In this document: piece by piece, positions 54,100 to 62,662 of the stretch
Layout: each line of letters begins with the position of its first letter
How positions within the stretch are numbered: position 1 is the stretch's first letter
From: Geobacter sp.
Lineage (GTDB): Bacteria; Desulfobacterota; Desulfuromonadia; Geobacterales; Geobacteraceae
Assembly (NCBI GenBank): GCA_003490025.1
Contig: DNJC01000148.1
Coordinates: forward strand, 1-62,722
DNA length: 62,722 nt
Direction of reading: 5' to 3'
Program-made: the position numbers and the translations under genes
The notes under the pieces: model-generated
Database searches by the model: none
Seen by the model: the letters and a program-made list of their open reading frames with translations, nothing else
Told to the model about the DNA's origin: nothing

Positions 54100-54690
54100 A
54101 TGGGCTTTATAAAGGGATTGTTCTCCCTGCTGGTACTGATGCTGATCGTGGTGAGCATCCTTTTCGTCGATTTCGTCTACAAGACCTTCTCCCTGTCGAA
54201 GCGCGAGGTGCAGACGGACGCCATCGTGGTGCTGACGGGCGGTCGCGGCAGGGTCGAGGAGGGGGTGAAGCTGTACCGGGCCGGGAAGGGGCGCATGCTG
54301 TTCCTGATCGGGGTCGATCCGCTGGTGAAGAAGAAGGAACTGTTCAGGGGGGATGGGGCGGAGCAGGTCTACCTCGAGAACGTCTCCCGCAACACGCTGG
54401 AGAACGCCGTCTACGCCCGCGACCTGATCACCAGGCACAAGGTCGGCTCCATACAGCTGATCACGTCCCGTTACCACATGAAGCGCTCCACCATCCTGTT
54501 CAGGAACGCGTTGCCCAAGGACGTCGCCATCTACCCGCACCCGATCGATTCCAGCAACCTCAAGGAGGAGTGGTGGAACCACAAAGGCTCCTTCAAGCTC
54601 CTCTTCTCCGAGTTCTACAAGTACTGCATCCTCAGGTTCTTCTTCATGTTCGCGCCGGGCGAATTGCGGCCGCTGCCGGGAGGAGGGTAA
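54100..54690 (+). CDS. YdcF/ElyC-like DUF218 membrane protein
   Basis: A 196-residue protein with one N-terminal transmembrane helix (about residues 7-27). A DUF218 domain follows (about 40-185), starting TDAIVVLTGGRGRVEEG and including SRNTLENAVYARDLI and ITSRYHMKRS. DUF218 proteins such as ElyC and SanA are involved in envelope or peptidoglycan and lipid-carrier metabolism; the exact reaction is unknown. The start follows TTAGGTG. It is divergent from rpmB. Confidence 0.85.
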   Translation: MGFIKGLFSLLVLMLIVVSILFVDFVYKTFSLSKREVQTDAIVVLTGGRGRVEEGVKLYRAGKGRMLFLIGVDPLVKKKELFRGDGAEQVYLENVSRNTLENAVYARDLITRHKVGSIQLITSRYHMKRSTILFRNALPKDVAIYPHPIDSSNLKEEWWNHKGSFKLLFSEFYKYCILRFFFMFAPGELRPLPGGG

Positions 54691-54702
54691 ACCCCGGGCG
54701 AC

Positions 54703-54822
54703 TCCCGCAAAGCCGCAAAGGCGCAAAGAGAACCTTAAACAACAAAGGCTGCTAACGAGGATGAAATCCCTGTTAACAGCCTTTTGCTTTTCTTTGCGTC
54801 TTGGCGTCTTTGCGGTGAGCCG
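54703..54822. repeat. GCAAAG-type dispersed repeats
   Basis: GCAAAGCCGCAAAGGCGCAA (about 54708) and the inverted TTTGCGTCTTGGCGTCTTTG (about 54793) flank a central hairpin with CTGTTAACAG (54769-54778). The family is the same as at 5985-6273. It lies between two converging genes. Confidence 0.7.
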
Positions 54823-54825
54823 GTT

Positions 54826-56355
54826 TTACTCCCCTTTTTCCTCGATCCTGGGGAAGAGGGCCTCGGCCTTGGCTATGGCGGTGCCGGGCTTGAGGCCGCC
54901 CCAGGCGAGCCCTTCGGCGCTCGCCGCCTCCGGCCAACCCAGGTAGCACAGGCCCTTCTGCGCGGTCTTCGGCATGAACGCGGAGAGGAGGGTATAGACG
55001 ATCCGCTGCGATTCCAGCATGTAGTACATCACGGTGGCCAGGCGCTCCTTCTGCGCCGGATCCTTGGCGAGGGTCCACGGTGCGGTCTCGTCGATGTACT
55101 TGTTCCCGGCGGAGATGACTTCCCAGATCGCCTGCAGGGCGCGGCTGAAGGCGAGGTCATCGAGGAAGCCGTCTACCTGCCCGATCATCGCCACGGTCTT
55201 TTCGCGGTACGCCGCGTCCAGCTCGGTCTCCGCAGTGGGGGCCTGCAGCTCGCCGCCGAAGTACTTCCCTAACATGGCGGTGGAGCGGTTCAGGAGGTTC
55301 CCCAGGTCGTTGGCCAGGTCGGAGTTGATGCGGTGGATGAGCGCCTGGTGCGAGAAGTCGCCGTCGAGGCCGAACGGGACCTCGCGCAGCAGGAAGTAGC
55401 GCACCGCGTCGACGCCGTACTTGTCGACCAGCATGTTCGGCTCGACCACGTTCTGCAGGCTCTTGCTCATCTTCTGCCCCTCGACGGTCCACCAGCCGTG
55501 GGCGAAGACCTTCTTCGGTATCGGGAGCCCCGCCGCCATCAGGAAGGTGGGCCAGTAGACGGTGTGGAACCGGAGGATGTCCTTGCCGATCAGGTGCGCG
55601 TCGCACGGCCAGTATTTACCGAAGTCGCCACTCTCGTCGGGGTAGCCTAAGGCGGTGATGTAGTTGGTCAGGGCGTCGAACCATACGTAGACGACGTGCT
55701 TGTCGTTCCCCGGGACCGGAATCCCCCACTGGAAGGTGGTGCGGGAAACGGAGAGGTCACGGAGCCCCTCCTTCACGAATGAGATGACCTCGTTCCTGCG
55801 GCTTTTGGGCTGGATGAAATCGGGGTTCGCCTCGATGTGGGCCAAAAGCTGGTCCTGGTACTTGCTCATCCTGAAGAAGTACGACTCCTCCTTCAGCTTC
55901 TCGGTCGGCCTGTTGCAGTCCGGGCACTTGAAGTCGATCAGCTGCGTCTCGGGCCAGAAGGTCTCGCACGGGGTGCAGTACCAGTCCTCGTACTCGCCGA
56001 GGTAGATGTCGCCTTTCTCCATCACCCTTTCGAAGAGGGCGGAGACCCCTTTCTTGTGCCGCTCCTGCGTGGTCCTGATGAAGTCGGTGTGGGAGATCTC
56101 CAGCTTTTCCCAGAGCGCCTGGAACCGCTTCATGACGCGGTCGGCGAGTTCCTGCGGCGTCTCACCGGCGGCGATGGCGGCCTTCTCGACCTTCTGCCCG
56201 TGCTCGTCGGTGCCGGTAAGAAAGAAGACATCGAAACCCATGAGCCGCTTGTACCGGGCCAGCACGTCCGCCGCGAGGGTGGTGTATGCGTGGCCGATGT
56301 GCGGGACGTCATTTACGTAGTAGATGGGGGTGGTGACGTAATAAGCCGGTTTCAT
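54826..56355 (-). CDS. metG: Methionyl-tRNA synthetase
   Basis: A 509-residue class I synthetase. It has the HIGH signature in HIGHAYTT, zinc-knuckle cysteines CTPCETFWPE and CPDCNRP, and the KMSKS loop in GQKMSKSLQN. It ends at about 509 residues, so it lacks the C-terminal tRNA-binding/dimerisation domain found in longer MetRS. It charges tRNA-Met in the cytosol. It starts within the last codons of the upstream PSP1 gene (4-bp ATGA overlap), a sign of translational coupling. Confidence 0.96.
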   Translation of the reverse strand: MKPAYYVTTPIYYVNDVPHIGHAYTTLAADVLARYKRLMGFDVFFLTGTDEHGQKVEKAAIAAGETPQELADRVMKRFQALWEKLEISHTDFIRTTQERHKKGVSALFERVMEKGDIYLGEYEDWYCTPCETFWPETQLIDFKCPDCNRPTEKLKEESYFFRMSKYQDQLLAHIEANPDFIQPKSRRNEVISFVKEGLRDLSVSRTTFQWGIPVPGNDKHVVYVWFDALTNYITALGYPDESGDFGKYWPCDAHLIGKDILRFHTVYWPTFLMAAGLPIPKKVFAHGWWTVEGQKMSKSLQNVVEPNMLVDKYGVDAVRYFLLREVPFGLDGDFSHQALIHRINSDLANDLGNLLNRSTAMLGKYFGGELQAPTAETELDAAYREKTVAMIGQVDGFLDDLAFSRALQAIWEVISAGNKYIDETAPWTLAKDPAQKERLATVMYYMLESQRIVYTLLSAFMPKTAQKGLCYLGWPEAASAEGLAWGGLKPGTAIAKAEALFPRIEEKGE

Positions 56356-57287
56356 TGTGGTTTCTCCTTTTTCCTTTCCTTGACGTCCACGGGCCTGTTG
56401 CGGCGCTGCTTGCCGGCCCCCTGGGGCTTACCCTTGTCGGCTTGCTGCTGCTCTCCCTTGCCCTGCGGCTTCTTGATCCGGTCGCTGACCTGGTCGGGGG
56501 AGATTTCGTCGCCGTTCAGGGTGACCAGGGAGTCGTCCGAGTTCTTGATGGTGACCGTCCCCTGGAGCACGTTGAGCTTGACCACCTCGCCGTCGACGCA
56601 GCCGCACTGGACCCGCTTGCCGCACTTGGGGAGCCCCTTTCTCAGGCTGCAGTAGGTCTCGAACTCGTAGGAGAGGCAGCAAAGGAGCCTGCCGCACTGC
56701 CCGGATATCTTGCTCGGGTTGAGGGCCAGGTTCTGCTCCTTGGCCATCTTGACGGAGACCGGCTCGAATTCCCGCAGGTACGAGGAGCAGCAAAGCTCCC
56801 TGCCGCAGATCCCGATGCCGCCGACCATCTTCGACTCGTCCCTGACACCTATCTGGCGCATCTCGATCCTGGTGTGGAAGGCGTGCGCCAGGTCCTTCAC
56901 CAGTTCGCGGAAGTCGACGCGGCCGTCGGCCGTGAAGTAGAAGATCGCCTTGCTCCCGTCGAAGAGGTATTCGACCTTGACGAGCTTCATGTCCATGCCC
57001 CGCTCCTTGATCCGGGTCAGGCAGAACTTGTGCGCCTCCTTTTCCTTGGCCTGGTTGGCGGCAAGGGTCGCCAGGTCCGGCGCCTCGGCCAGGCGCTGCA
57101 CCGTCTTGGTCCCCTCCGGGATCAGGGAGTCGTCCACTTCGAGCGGACCTGCCACCACCTGACCGATGCTTTTACCCCGCTCCGTCTCGACGATGACACG
57201 GTCGCCCGGTTTCAATGCCGTCTTGCCGGCGGCGAAGTCGTAGAGCTTCCCCGCGGTCGAAAACTGTATCCTTACGATTCTTGCCAA
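56352..57287 (-). CDS. ricT: PSP1 domain protein (YaaT/RicT-like)
   Basis: A 311-residue PSP1-family protein. The cysteine-rich part GICGRELCCSSYLREF and SGQCGRLLCCLSYEFE matches the YaaT/RicT branch, which in Bacillus forms a complex with Fe-S clusters and acts with RNase Y. In other phyla it is a conserved neighbour of holB and metG, as here. The C-terminal ~40 residues are Lys/Gln-rich and probably disordered. The ATG at 57287 begins at the conserved MARIVRIQF. Gene order tmk-holB-ricT-metG is conserved. Confidence 0.9.
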   Translation of the reverse strand: MARIVRIQFSTAGKLYDFAAGKTALKPGDRVIVETERGKSIGQVVAGPLEVDDSLIPEGTKTVQRLAEAPDLATLAANQAKEKEAHKFCLTRIKERGMDMKLVKVEYLFDGSKAIFYFTADGRVDFRELVKDLAHAFHTRIEMRQIGVRDESKMVGGIGICGRELCCSSYLREFEPVSVKMAKEQNLALNPSKISGQCGRLLCCLSYEFETYCSLRKGLPKCGKRVQCGCVDGEVVKLNVLQGTVTIKNSDDSLVTLNGDEISPDQVSDRIKKPQGKGEQQQADKGKPQGAGKQRRNRPVDVKERKKEKPQ

Positions 57288-57453
57288 AAAAAGCCTCCCG
57301 CAAACAGACTAAGATTAAGATCAAGATTAAGGTGGAGGCCTTATCGAATCCAATCTGCCTGGTCTTGCATTATCTGAAGTAACCCTGCGCCAGCGGTTAC
57401 CGTGGTCCAAGTGCTACGCCTCAACAACGGAGTGAGGTTAAGATCAATCTGCT

Positions 57454-58416
57454 TTATCTGACCGCGAACTTCATGAAAAACACTTCCAGCGCGAGCCTTG
57501 CGTTCACGTTGCGGGCCAGCATCCGGCGCATGGTCATCAGGTGCTCGATCAGTACCATGATCCGTTCCTCGGAGCAGCGCGCCGCCTCGCGGGCGATCAG
57601 CTGCTCCAGGTCCGCGTTCGCCAGCGCGCCCTCCCCGCAACGGTAGATCAGGACGTCCCTCAGAAACGACACCAGGAGCTCCAAAAGCCCGGGGAGCCCC
57701 TCCTTGTCTGCGGCGAACTCCTCCGCCGCGGCAAAGAGCCTGTTGACGTCCTTGAGGGTGAGGGCGGTGACCCGCTCAAGAAAGGTTCCACGCCCCTCCA
57801 GCACGCCGTCGGTCGCTATCTCGATCCCTCTTCTCAGGCTCCCGCCGGAGAGGGTGGCCGCAACCCGCGCCGCCTCGGCCGGAAACTGGTCCCGCACCAG
57901 GCGCTCCTCGATCATCTGGGCCGGGAGCGGCTGGAACGCCAGCGACTGGCAGCGCGACAGGATGGTCTGCAGCACGGCGGAGCGCTCGGGGGCGATCAGT
58001 ATCATGAGAGCGTTTCCCGGCGGCTCTTCCAGGGTCTTCAAGAGCGCGTTGCCGGAGGAGAGGTTCAGCTTGTCCGCACCGTCGATGATGCACGCCTTCT
58101 TCGGCGCCTCGAAGGGGCGGTAGGCGAGTTCCTTCTGCAGGTCCCTCACCTGGTCGATCTTGATGAACGCGCCGTCGGGCTCCAGGATGTGGAGGTCCGG
58201 GTGCTGCCCGTTCGCCACCTTTCTGCAGGAGGGGCAGACGCCGCAGGCGTCCTCGCTACCGCAAAAGACGGCCTGCACGAAGGCAAGCGCGGTCTTTTTC
58301 TTGCCGCATCCCTCGATTCCGGAGAAGAGGTAGGCGTGCGAGACGCGCTCCATGGCGATCGAGCGCTTCAGTACCGATACGGCCCGATCCTGGCCGATGA
58401 CGTCGGAAAAAGGCAT
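57454..58416 (-). CDS. holB: DNA polymerase III delta' subunit
   Basis: A 320-residue clamp-loader subunit. The start is ATG at 58416 (MPFSDVIGQDRAVSVLKRS), 1 bp after the tmk stop; the long frame upstream overlaps tmk and is rejected. The P-loop-like GIEGCGKKKTA is degenerate (Lys in place of Ser/Thr), as allowed for the non-ATPase delta'. The zinc-binding cysteines in CGSEDACGVCPSCR and the sensor region LKTLEEPPGNALMIL are present. It loads the beta clamp with HolA and the tau/gamma subunits. Confidence 0.92.
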   Translation of the reverse strand: MPFSDVIGQDRAVSVLKRSIAMERVSHAYLFSGIEGCGKKKTALAFVQAVFCGSEDACGVCPSCRKVANGQHPDLHILEPDGAFIKIDQVRDLQKELAYRPFEAPKKACIIDGADKLNLSSGNALLKTLEEPPGNALMILIAPERSAVLQTILSRCQSLAFQPLPAQMIEERLVRDQFPAEAARVAATLSGGSLRRGIEIATDGVLEGRGTFLERVTALTLKDVNRLFAAAEEFAADKEGLPGLLELLVSFLRDVLIYRCGEGALANADLEQLIAREAARCSEERIMVLIEHLMTMRRMLARNVNARLALEVFFMKFAVR

Positions 58417-58417
58417 C

Positions 58418-59095
58418 CTAGGACCCGGCCTGCGACGCGGGAGAACCGCCCCTTTTGAGCGCGTCGATCCTGGTGGAGAGGGCTTGCGTGACCAGCTTTT
58501 CCGTCCTTGGCACGTCGCCGGAGCCGTCCACGATGACGAAGCGTTCCGGGAAGGCGGCTGCCAGGGCAAGGTACCCCTCGCGCACCCGCTCGTGGAAGCG
58601 TACCGATTCAAGTTCGAAGCGCTCCTCGCGAGCCCCGCTGGTCGCCTCGATCCGGGCAAGCGCCCGCGAGAGCCCGATCTCGACCGGGCAGTCGATCAGC
58701 ACCGTCAGGGAAGGGGCCAGGGCGCCGGTCGCGAGCCGGTTCAGCTCTCCTATGACCGTGAGGTCGAGCCCCCGGCCGTGCCCCTGGTAGGCGACCGTCG
58801 CGTCGGTGAAACGGTCGCAAAGAACCGTCTCGCCCCGCTGAAGCGCGGGTACGATCACCTCGTTCACGTGCTGGGCGCGCGCCGCCGCGTAAAGCAGGAG
58901 TTCTGCCAGGGGCGTGATGGCGCTGTTCTTCGCGTCCAGCAGGATGGCGCGCATCTGGTCCGCGATGGGGCAGCCTCCCGGCTCCCTGGTCGCGATCACC
59001 TTTTCGCCGCACGACTCCAGGCGCTCCTTGAGGAGCCTCAGCTGGGTGGTCTTGCCGCACCCTTCAACGCCTTCAAATGTAATGAAAAAGCCCAT
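58418..59095 (-). CDS. tmk: Thymidylate kinase
   Basis: A 225-residue dTMP kinase. It has the P-loop FEGVEGCGKTTQL, the DR motif in LCDRFTDATVAYQG and the LID region after ERFELES. It makes dTDP for DNA synthesis. It is the first gene of the minus-strand tmk-holB-ricT-metG set. The start gives the canonical MGFFITFEG N-terminus. Confidence 0.95.
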   Translation of the reverse strand: MGFFITFEGVEGCGKTTQLRLLKERLESCGEKVIATREPGGCPIADQMRAILLDAKNSAITPLAELLLYAAARAQHVNEVIVPALQRGETVLCDRFTDATVAYQGHGRGLDLTVIGELNRLATGALAPSLTVLIDCPVEIGLSRALARIEATSGAREERFELESVRFHERVREGYLALAAAFPERFVIVDGSGDVPRTEKLVTQALSTRIDALKRGGSPASQAGS

Positions 59096-59349
59096 AGCTA
59101 GAGTCTCATGATCTTCATAAAATCACTGAATTATATGGGAGGGGGGATCAATATGCAAGCTATAAATAGCTCCCAAACCCGCATCACCATTGCCCTTAGC
59201 GGCCACCTCACGATTCGGGCGCGCCCCGCCGAAAGTGGCGCCGGTGGGCCTCAGGCTTTTCGTAAGCTGACTATTCTTCTAAAGAAGGTGCGGGCTCTGT
59301 CGATTAGGAAAGAAAACGAATATCCATGGTTGCAAGGAGGATCAAAAAT

Positions 59350-61002
59350 ATGTTCCTGACTATCAAAACCAGGTTGGTAGCGCTGGTGGCCCTGACAGCC
59401 GTCTTCATCTCCATCATCGCAGCAAACGGCCTCCTCGAACTGCGAGGGGGCAACCAGAGAATGAAAGGGATGTACGAAGGTGACATGGTGGGAATCAACA
59501 CCCTGTCCAGGATAGGCATGCTGATGCGCGACAACAGGATCCAGCTCCTGCTCGCCGTGCAGCACGACCCGGCACTCGAGACGAGCAAGCTGCACGACCA
59601 TCCGGTGACCCAGCATCTTGATCAGGTCTATAAGAACATCGAGGAAATCTCCACCGTTTGGAACGCCTACATGAAAACGATCGACAGGGAAGACGCCGAG
59701 CAGGTGAAGCTTGCCGAGGCCTACACGGCGAAGCGGGGTGAGTTCGTGAACCAGGGGCTCAAGCCATGCATTGCTGCCATCGAGGCAAAGGAGTACCAGA
59801 AGGCGGCTGAAATAACGCTGACCAGGATCAACCCTCTGGCAAAGGAGGCGATAGGGCTGTCGGACCAACTGACAGACAAGGAGTTCTCACAGGCGAGCGC
59901 CAACTTCAAGAAGGCGGAGTCAGCCTACATACGCTCCGTCGTGGTAGCCACGCTGTTGCTGGTGGCGACGGTTGGGTTTGCGGCGCTGGTAGCCTTCTTC
60001 GTCATCCGCAGCATCACCCGTTCCAGTGGCAGGCTTGAGGAGGCGGCCGGCCGCATGGCCAAGGGAGATCTCACCGCGCGCATAGAAGGAATAGGCAACG
60101 ACGAGATGGGGCGGGTCGGGGCCGCTTTCAACACCATGTCGGAGGAGGTCGCCAGGATGATCAGCCGGGTAGCCGCTACCTCCGGGCGTATCGCCACCGC
60201 GGCGTCGCAGGTGTACAACAGTTCCGAAGCGATGGCGACCGGCGCAGAGCAGGTGGCGTCGCAGGCAACCACGGTGGCGACGGCAGGGGAGGAGATGTCG
60301 GCCACCTCAAGTGACATCGCCGCCAATTGCGGCATGGCCGCCGAGGCTTCGCGCCAGGCCAGCAGCCAGGCCATGAACGGTGCGACCGTCGTGGAAGGGA
60401 CGGCCGCCATAATGAACCGCATCGCGGAAAGGGTAAAGGCAACCTCCACCACCATCGAGACGCTGGGTGAGCGTTCGGACCAGATCGGGGAAATCATCGG
60501 CACCATCGAGGACATAGCGGACCAGACCAATCTGCTGGCGCTCAACGCGGCCATCGAGGCGGCGAGGGCCGGCGAACAGGGGCGGGGGTTTGCCGTCGTC
60601 GCCGACGAGGTGCGTGCGCTGGCGGAGCGAACCACGAAGGCGACGCACGAGATCGGCAACATGATCAAGACGATCCAGAGCGAGACCAGGGCCGCGGTAC
60701 TCACCATGGAGGAAAGCGTGCAGAACGTGGAGGAGGGGAGAAAGGAGTCTTCTCGCTCCGGTGCCTCGATAAGGGGGATCCTGCAGCAGATAGACGAGGT
60801 GGCGACCCAGATCAACCAGATCGCCACCGCGGCGGAGGAGCAGACGGCTACCACCAGCGAGATCAGCAGCAACATGATGCAGATAAACGAGGTGGTCCAG
60901 GGGACGGCGCGCGGCGCTCACGAGTCGGCACAGGCCGCCCGCGAATTGAACCGGATCGCCGACGAACTTCAGGGCATGGTGGGGCAGTTCAAGCTGTCGT
61001 AG
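59350..61002 (+). CDS. Methyl-accepting chemotaxis protein
   Basis: A 550-residue chemoreceptor. The first helix is about residues 8-28, followed by a periplasmic four-helix-bundle ligand domain (about 30-190) and a second helix (about 196-218). Then come a HAMP domain (about 218-272) and the cytoplasmic signalling domain, whose hairpin tip contains DQTNLLALNAAIEAARAGEQ. C-terminal methylation-type Gln/Glu pairs are present. The ATG at 59350 follows AAGGAGG (59334-59340) and is preferred over 59326. No pentapeptide CheR-binding tail. Ligand unknown; a four-helix-bundle sensor is typical for small acids or redox signals. Confidence 0.93.
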   Translation: MFLTIKTRLVALVALTAVFISIIAANGLLELRGGNQRMKGMYEGDMVGINTLSRIGMLMRDNRIQLLLAVQHDPALETSKLHDHPVTQHLDQVYKNIEEISTVWNAYMKTIDREDAEQVKLAEAYTAKRGEFVNQGLKPCIAAIEAKEYQKAAEITLTRINPLAKEAIGLSDQLTDKEFSQASANFKKAESAYIRSVVVATLLLVATVGFAALVAFFVIRSITRSSGRLEEAAGRMAKGDLTARIEGIGNDEMGRVGAAFNTMSEEVARMISRVAATSGRIATAASQVYNSSEAMATGAEQVASQATTVATAGEEMSATSSDIAANCGMAAEASRQASSQAMNGATVVEGTAAIMNRIAERVKATSTTIETLGERSDQIGEIIGTIEDIADQTNLLALNAAIEAARAGEQGRGFAVVADEVRALAERTTKATHEIGNMIKTIQSETRAAVLTMEESVQNVEEGRKESSRSGASIRGILQQIDEVATQINQIATAAEEQTATTSEISSNMMQINEVVQGTARGAHESAQAARELNRIADELQGMVGQFKLS

Positions 61003-61071
61003 GGGTTACAGAGCGCGACGACCTTCCGTCATGACTCCTTCAAGGGAGGCTCGGGAGGAGGGGGTATGGCA

Positions 61072-61099
61072 AACGGGGAAAGGGATACCTTTCCCCGTT
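61072..61099. terminator. Bidirectional terminator
   Basis: A perfect 12-bp stem AACGGGGAAAGG (61072-61083) / CCTTTCCCCGTT (61088-61099) with a four-base loop lies between the converging chemoreceptor and radical SAM genes. Confidence 0.8.
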
Positions 61100-61111
61100 C
61101 GTCGTCGTGTG

Positions 61112-62410
61112 TCATAGGCACTGGAAGATGCCGGCGCACCAGAGGCAGGCCCCGCAGGGAACGTCCCTGATGTGGCAGTCCTGCTCGAAGCTGTCGGTCT
61201 GGACGTAATCGCAGGGGGCCAGGCTGCAGCTGGCGCAGTGTGCGTAGTCGTAGGCGGTGACCCCGGTCCGGAAGGAGCGAAAGGGCGCACCGTTCCAGAT
61301 ATCGAGGACCCCCTGCTCGTTGACGTTGCCGAAGACCTTTTGCTGGACCTGTTGGCTCCAGCCGCTGGCAAAGCAGGAATAACGGTGCCAGAGGAAGTAG
61401 CAGGGCGAGATCGAACCGTCCCAGGCCACGAAAGCCCCTCCTTCCTCTACGAAGGTGCAGCTCCTTTTTTCCTTCAGCATGACCTCGGGAAGTCTCAACT
61501 CCAGCCCCACTTCCTCGGCAACCGCGCGGGCCGTGTCGAAAACGGCGGATACCTCCGCGCTCCGGCCATGGTCGTGGCTCAGGAGCTTTTTCAGGTTGAG
61601 CGATACGTTGTTCGCCTCCGCTTCAGCCTTCATGGCGTCGACCATGCCCATAAGCCGCTGCTCCACGGGTGTTTTGGAGTACTTCATGGAGATCTCGAAG
61701 TACGCGTAAATATCGAGTCCCTCGCGCTCCGCCTCTGATTGCCACTTCTGGAACAGGGCCAGCGCTTCGTCGCTGCATCTGCCGTAGACGGATTCGTCCG
61801 CATGCTGGGAATCGTACGGGAGGACGTGGGTCACCAGCGCGAAGCTCGCCCCGCGCCGCGCCGACCATGCGATCGCCTCGGGAAGCTCGTGCAGGTTTCC
61901 CTGCATGGCGACGAACTCGACGCCGATCCTGAAATCGTCTCGGCCGGTGCGCCTCTTGGCCGAGGCGAGAGCGGAGAAGGCATCGCTTATGTCGTCGAGT
62001 TCTCCGCCGTCCCGCACCTTCCTGAAGGTCTCTTCGGAAATGGAATCGATGGAGATGCAGATGCGGTCCAGGCCGGCCTCCAGCAGGGAGACCGCGCGCG
62101 ACTCGTCGAGAAGCTTCCCGTTGGACTGGAAACCGATCCAGCTATCCTTGGGCATGGATGATCTTGCCTGCCGGATAAACGCCTCGAGGTTCTGGTTCAG
62201 CAGGGGCTCGCCGACCCCGTTCAGCACCAGCGCTTCGAGTCCGCTAAAGGCGGGCTGCAGCGCGGCGAAGGTCGTCAGCGACATGTCCCCTTCAACGATG
62301 GCATGATCGCAGGTCTGCTTGACGCACATGAAGCAGCCGAGGTTGCAGCGGGTGGTGGTTTCGACGAATAGCTTGGACGGAGACCGCAGTTGAGCCAATT
62401 GCTTGTCCAT
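61112..62410 (-). CDS. Radical SAM/SPASM domain protein (putative maturase)
   Basis: A 432-residue radical SAM enzyme. The cluster motif is CNLGCFMC near residue 22 (CxxxCxxC). The SAM-binding GE motif appears as LNGVGEPLLN. The C-terminal SPASM-type cysteines (CASCSLAPCDYV, CHIRDVPCGACLWC, FQCL) hold auxiliary Fe-S clusters. It may belong to the Geobacter-type putative metalloenzyme or peptide maturase group. No precursor peptide is visible. It starts 4 bp after the small ribbon-helix-helix gene, so the two are coupled. Confidence 0.88.
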   Translation of the reverse strand: MDKQLAQLRSPSKLFVETTTRCNLGCFMCVKQTCDHAIVEGDMSLTTFAALQPAFSGLEALVLNGVGEPLLNQNLEAFIRQARSSMPKDSWIGFQSNGKLLDESRAVSLLEAGLDRICISIDSISEETFRKVRDGGELDDISDAFSALASAKRRTGRDDFRIGVEFVAMQGNLHELPEAIAWSARRGASFALVTHVLPYDSQHADESVYGRCSDEALALFQKWQSEAEREGLDIYAYFEISMKYSKTPVEQRLMGMVDAMKAEAEANNVSLNLKKLLSHDHGRSAEVSAVFDTARAVAEEVGLELRLPEVMLKEKRSCTFVEEGGAFVAWDGSISPCYFLWHRYSCFASGWSQQVQQKVFGNVNEQGVLDIWNGAPFRSFRTGVTAYDYAHCASCSLAPCDYVQTDSFEQDCHIRDVPCGACLWCAGIFQCL

Positions 62411-62414
62411 ATCA

Positions 62415-62609
62415 TCAGGTCCTTTTTTGTCCTTCGGCAGTTGCGCTCTGCATCGAGCCCGAAGGAGCCATTAACTCTTTGAAGCCTTCCCGCATCAGAT
62501 CAGAAACGCGCTTCAACTGCAACCCCTTCATCATCTCCTGGAGGGCGTCCCACTCTTCCGTGCTGACCCTCAAGGATATGATGTGCCGTTTCGTATTGCC
62601 TTTTCTCAT
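62415..62609 (-). CDS. Small ribbon-helix-helix-type protein paired with the radical SAM gene
   Basis: A 64-residue protein. The segment HIISLRVSTEEWDALQEM, then VSDLMREGFKEL matches the CopG/Arc-like pattern of the protein at 40617; the C-terminal ~18 residues are variable. The start follows AGGGAGGT. It precedes the radical SAM/SPASM gene by 4 bp on the same strand. It could regulate that operon, or be the modified partner or specificity factor of the enzyme. The sequence alone cannot decide. Confidence 0.75.
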   Translation of the reverse strand: MRKGNTKRHIISLRVSTEEWDALQEMMKGLQLKRVSDLMREGFKELMAPSGSMQSATAEGQKRT

Positions 62610-62662
62610 GCAGAACCTCCCTTACATAGAGATGCAAGCAGCTGCGTTGCCCCATCCAGCCG

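Noticed and set aside
59100..59340. Possible cyclic-di-GMP riboswitch before the chemoreceptor
   Set aside because: CCGAAAGTGGCG resembles one stem loop, but the rest of the GEMM core (including the ACGCAAAGCC segment) is absent.
59108..59359. Short plus-strand frame before the chemoreceptor gene
   Set aside because: No convincing ribosome-binding site or protein-like composition; it overlaps the chemoreceptor start region.
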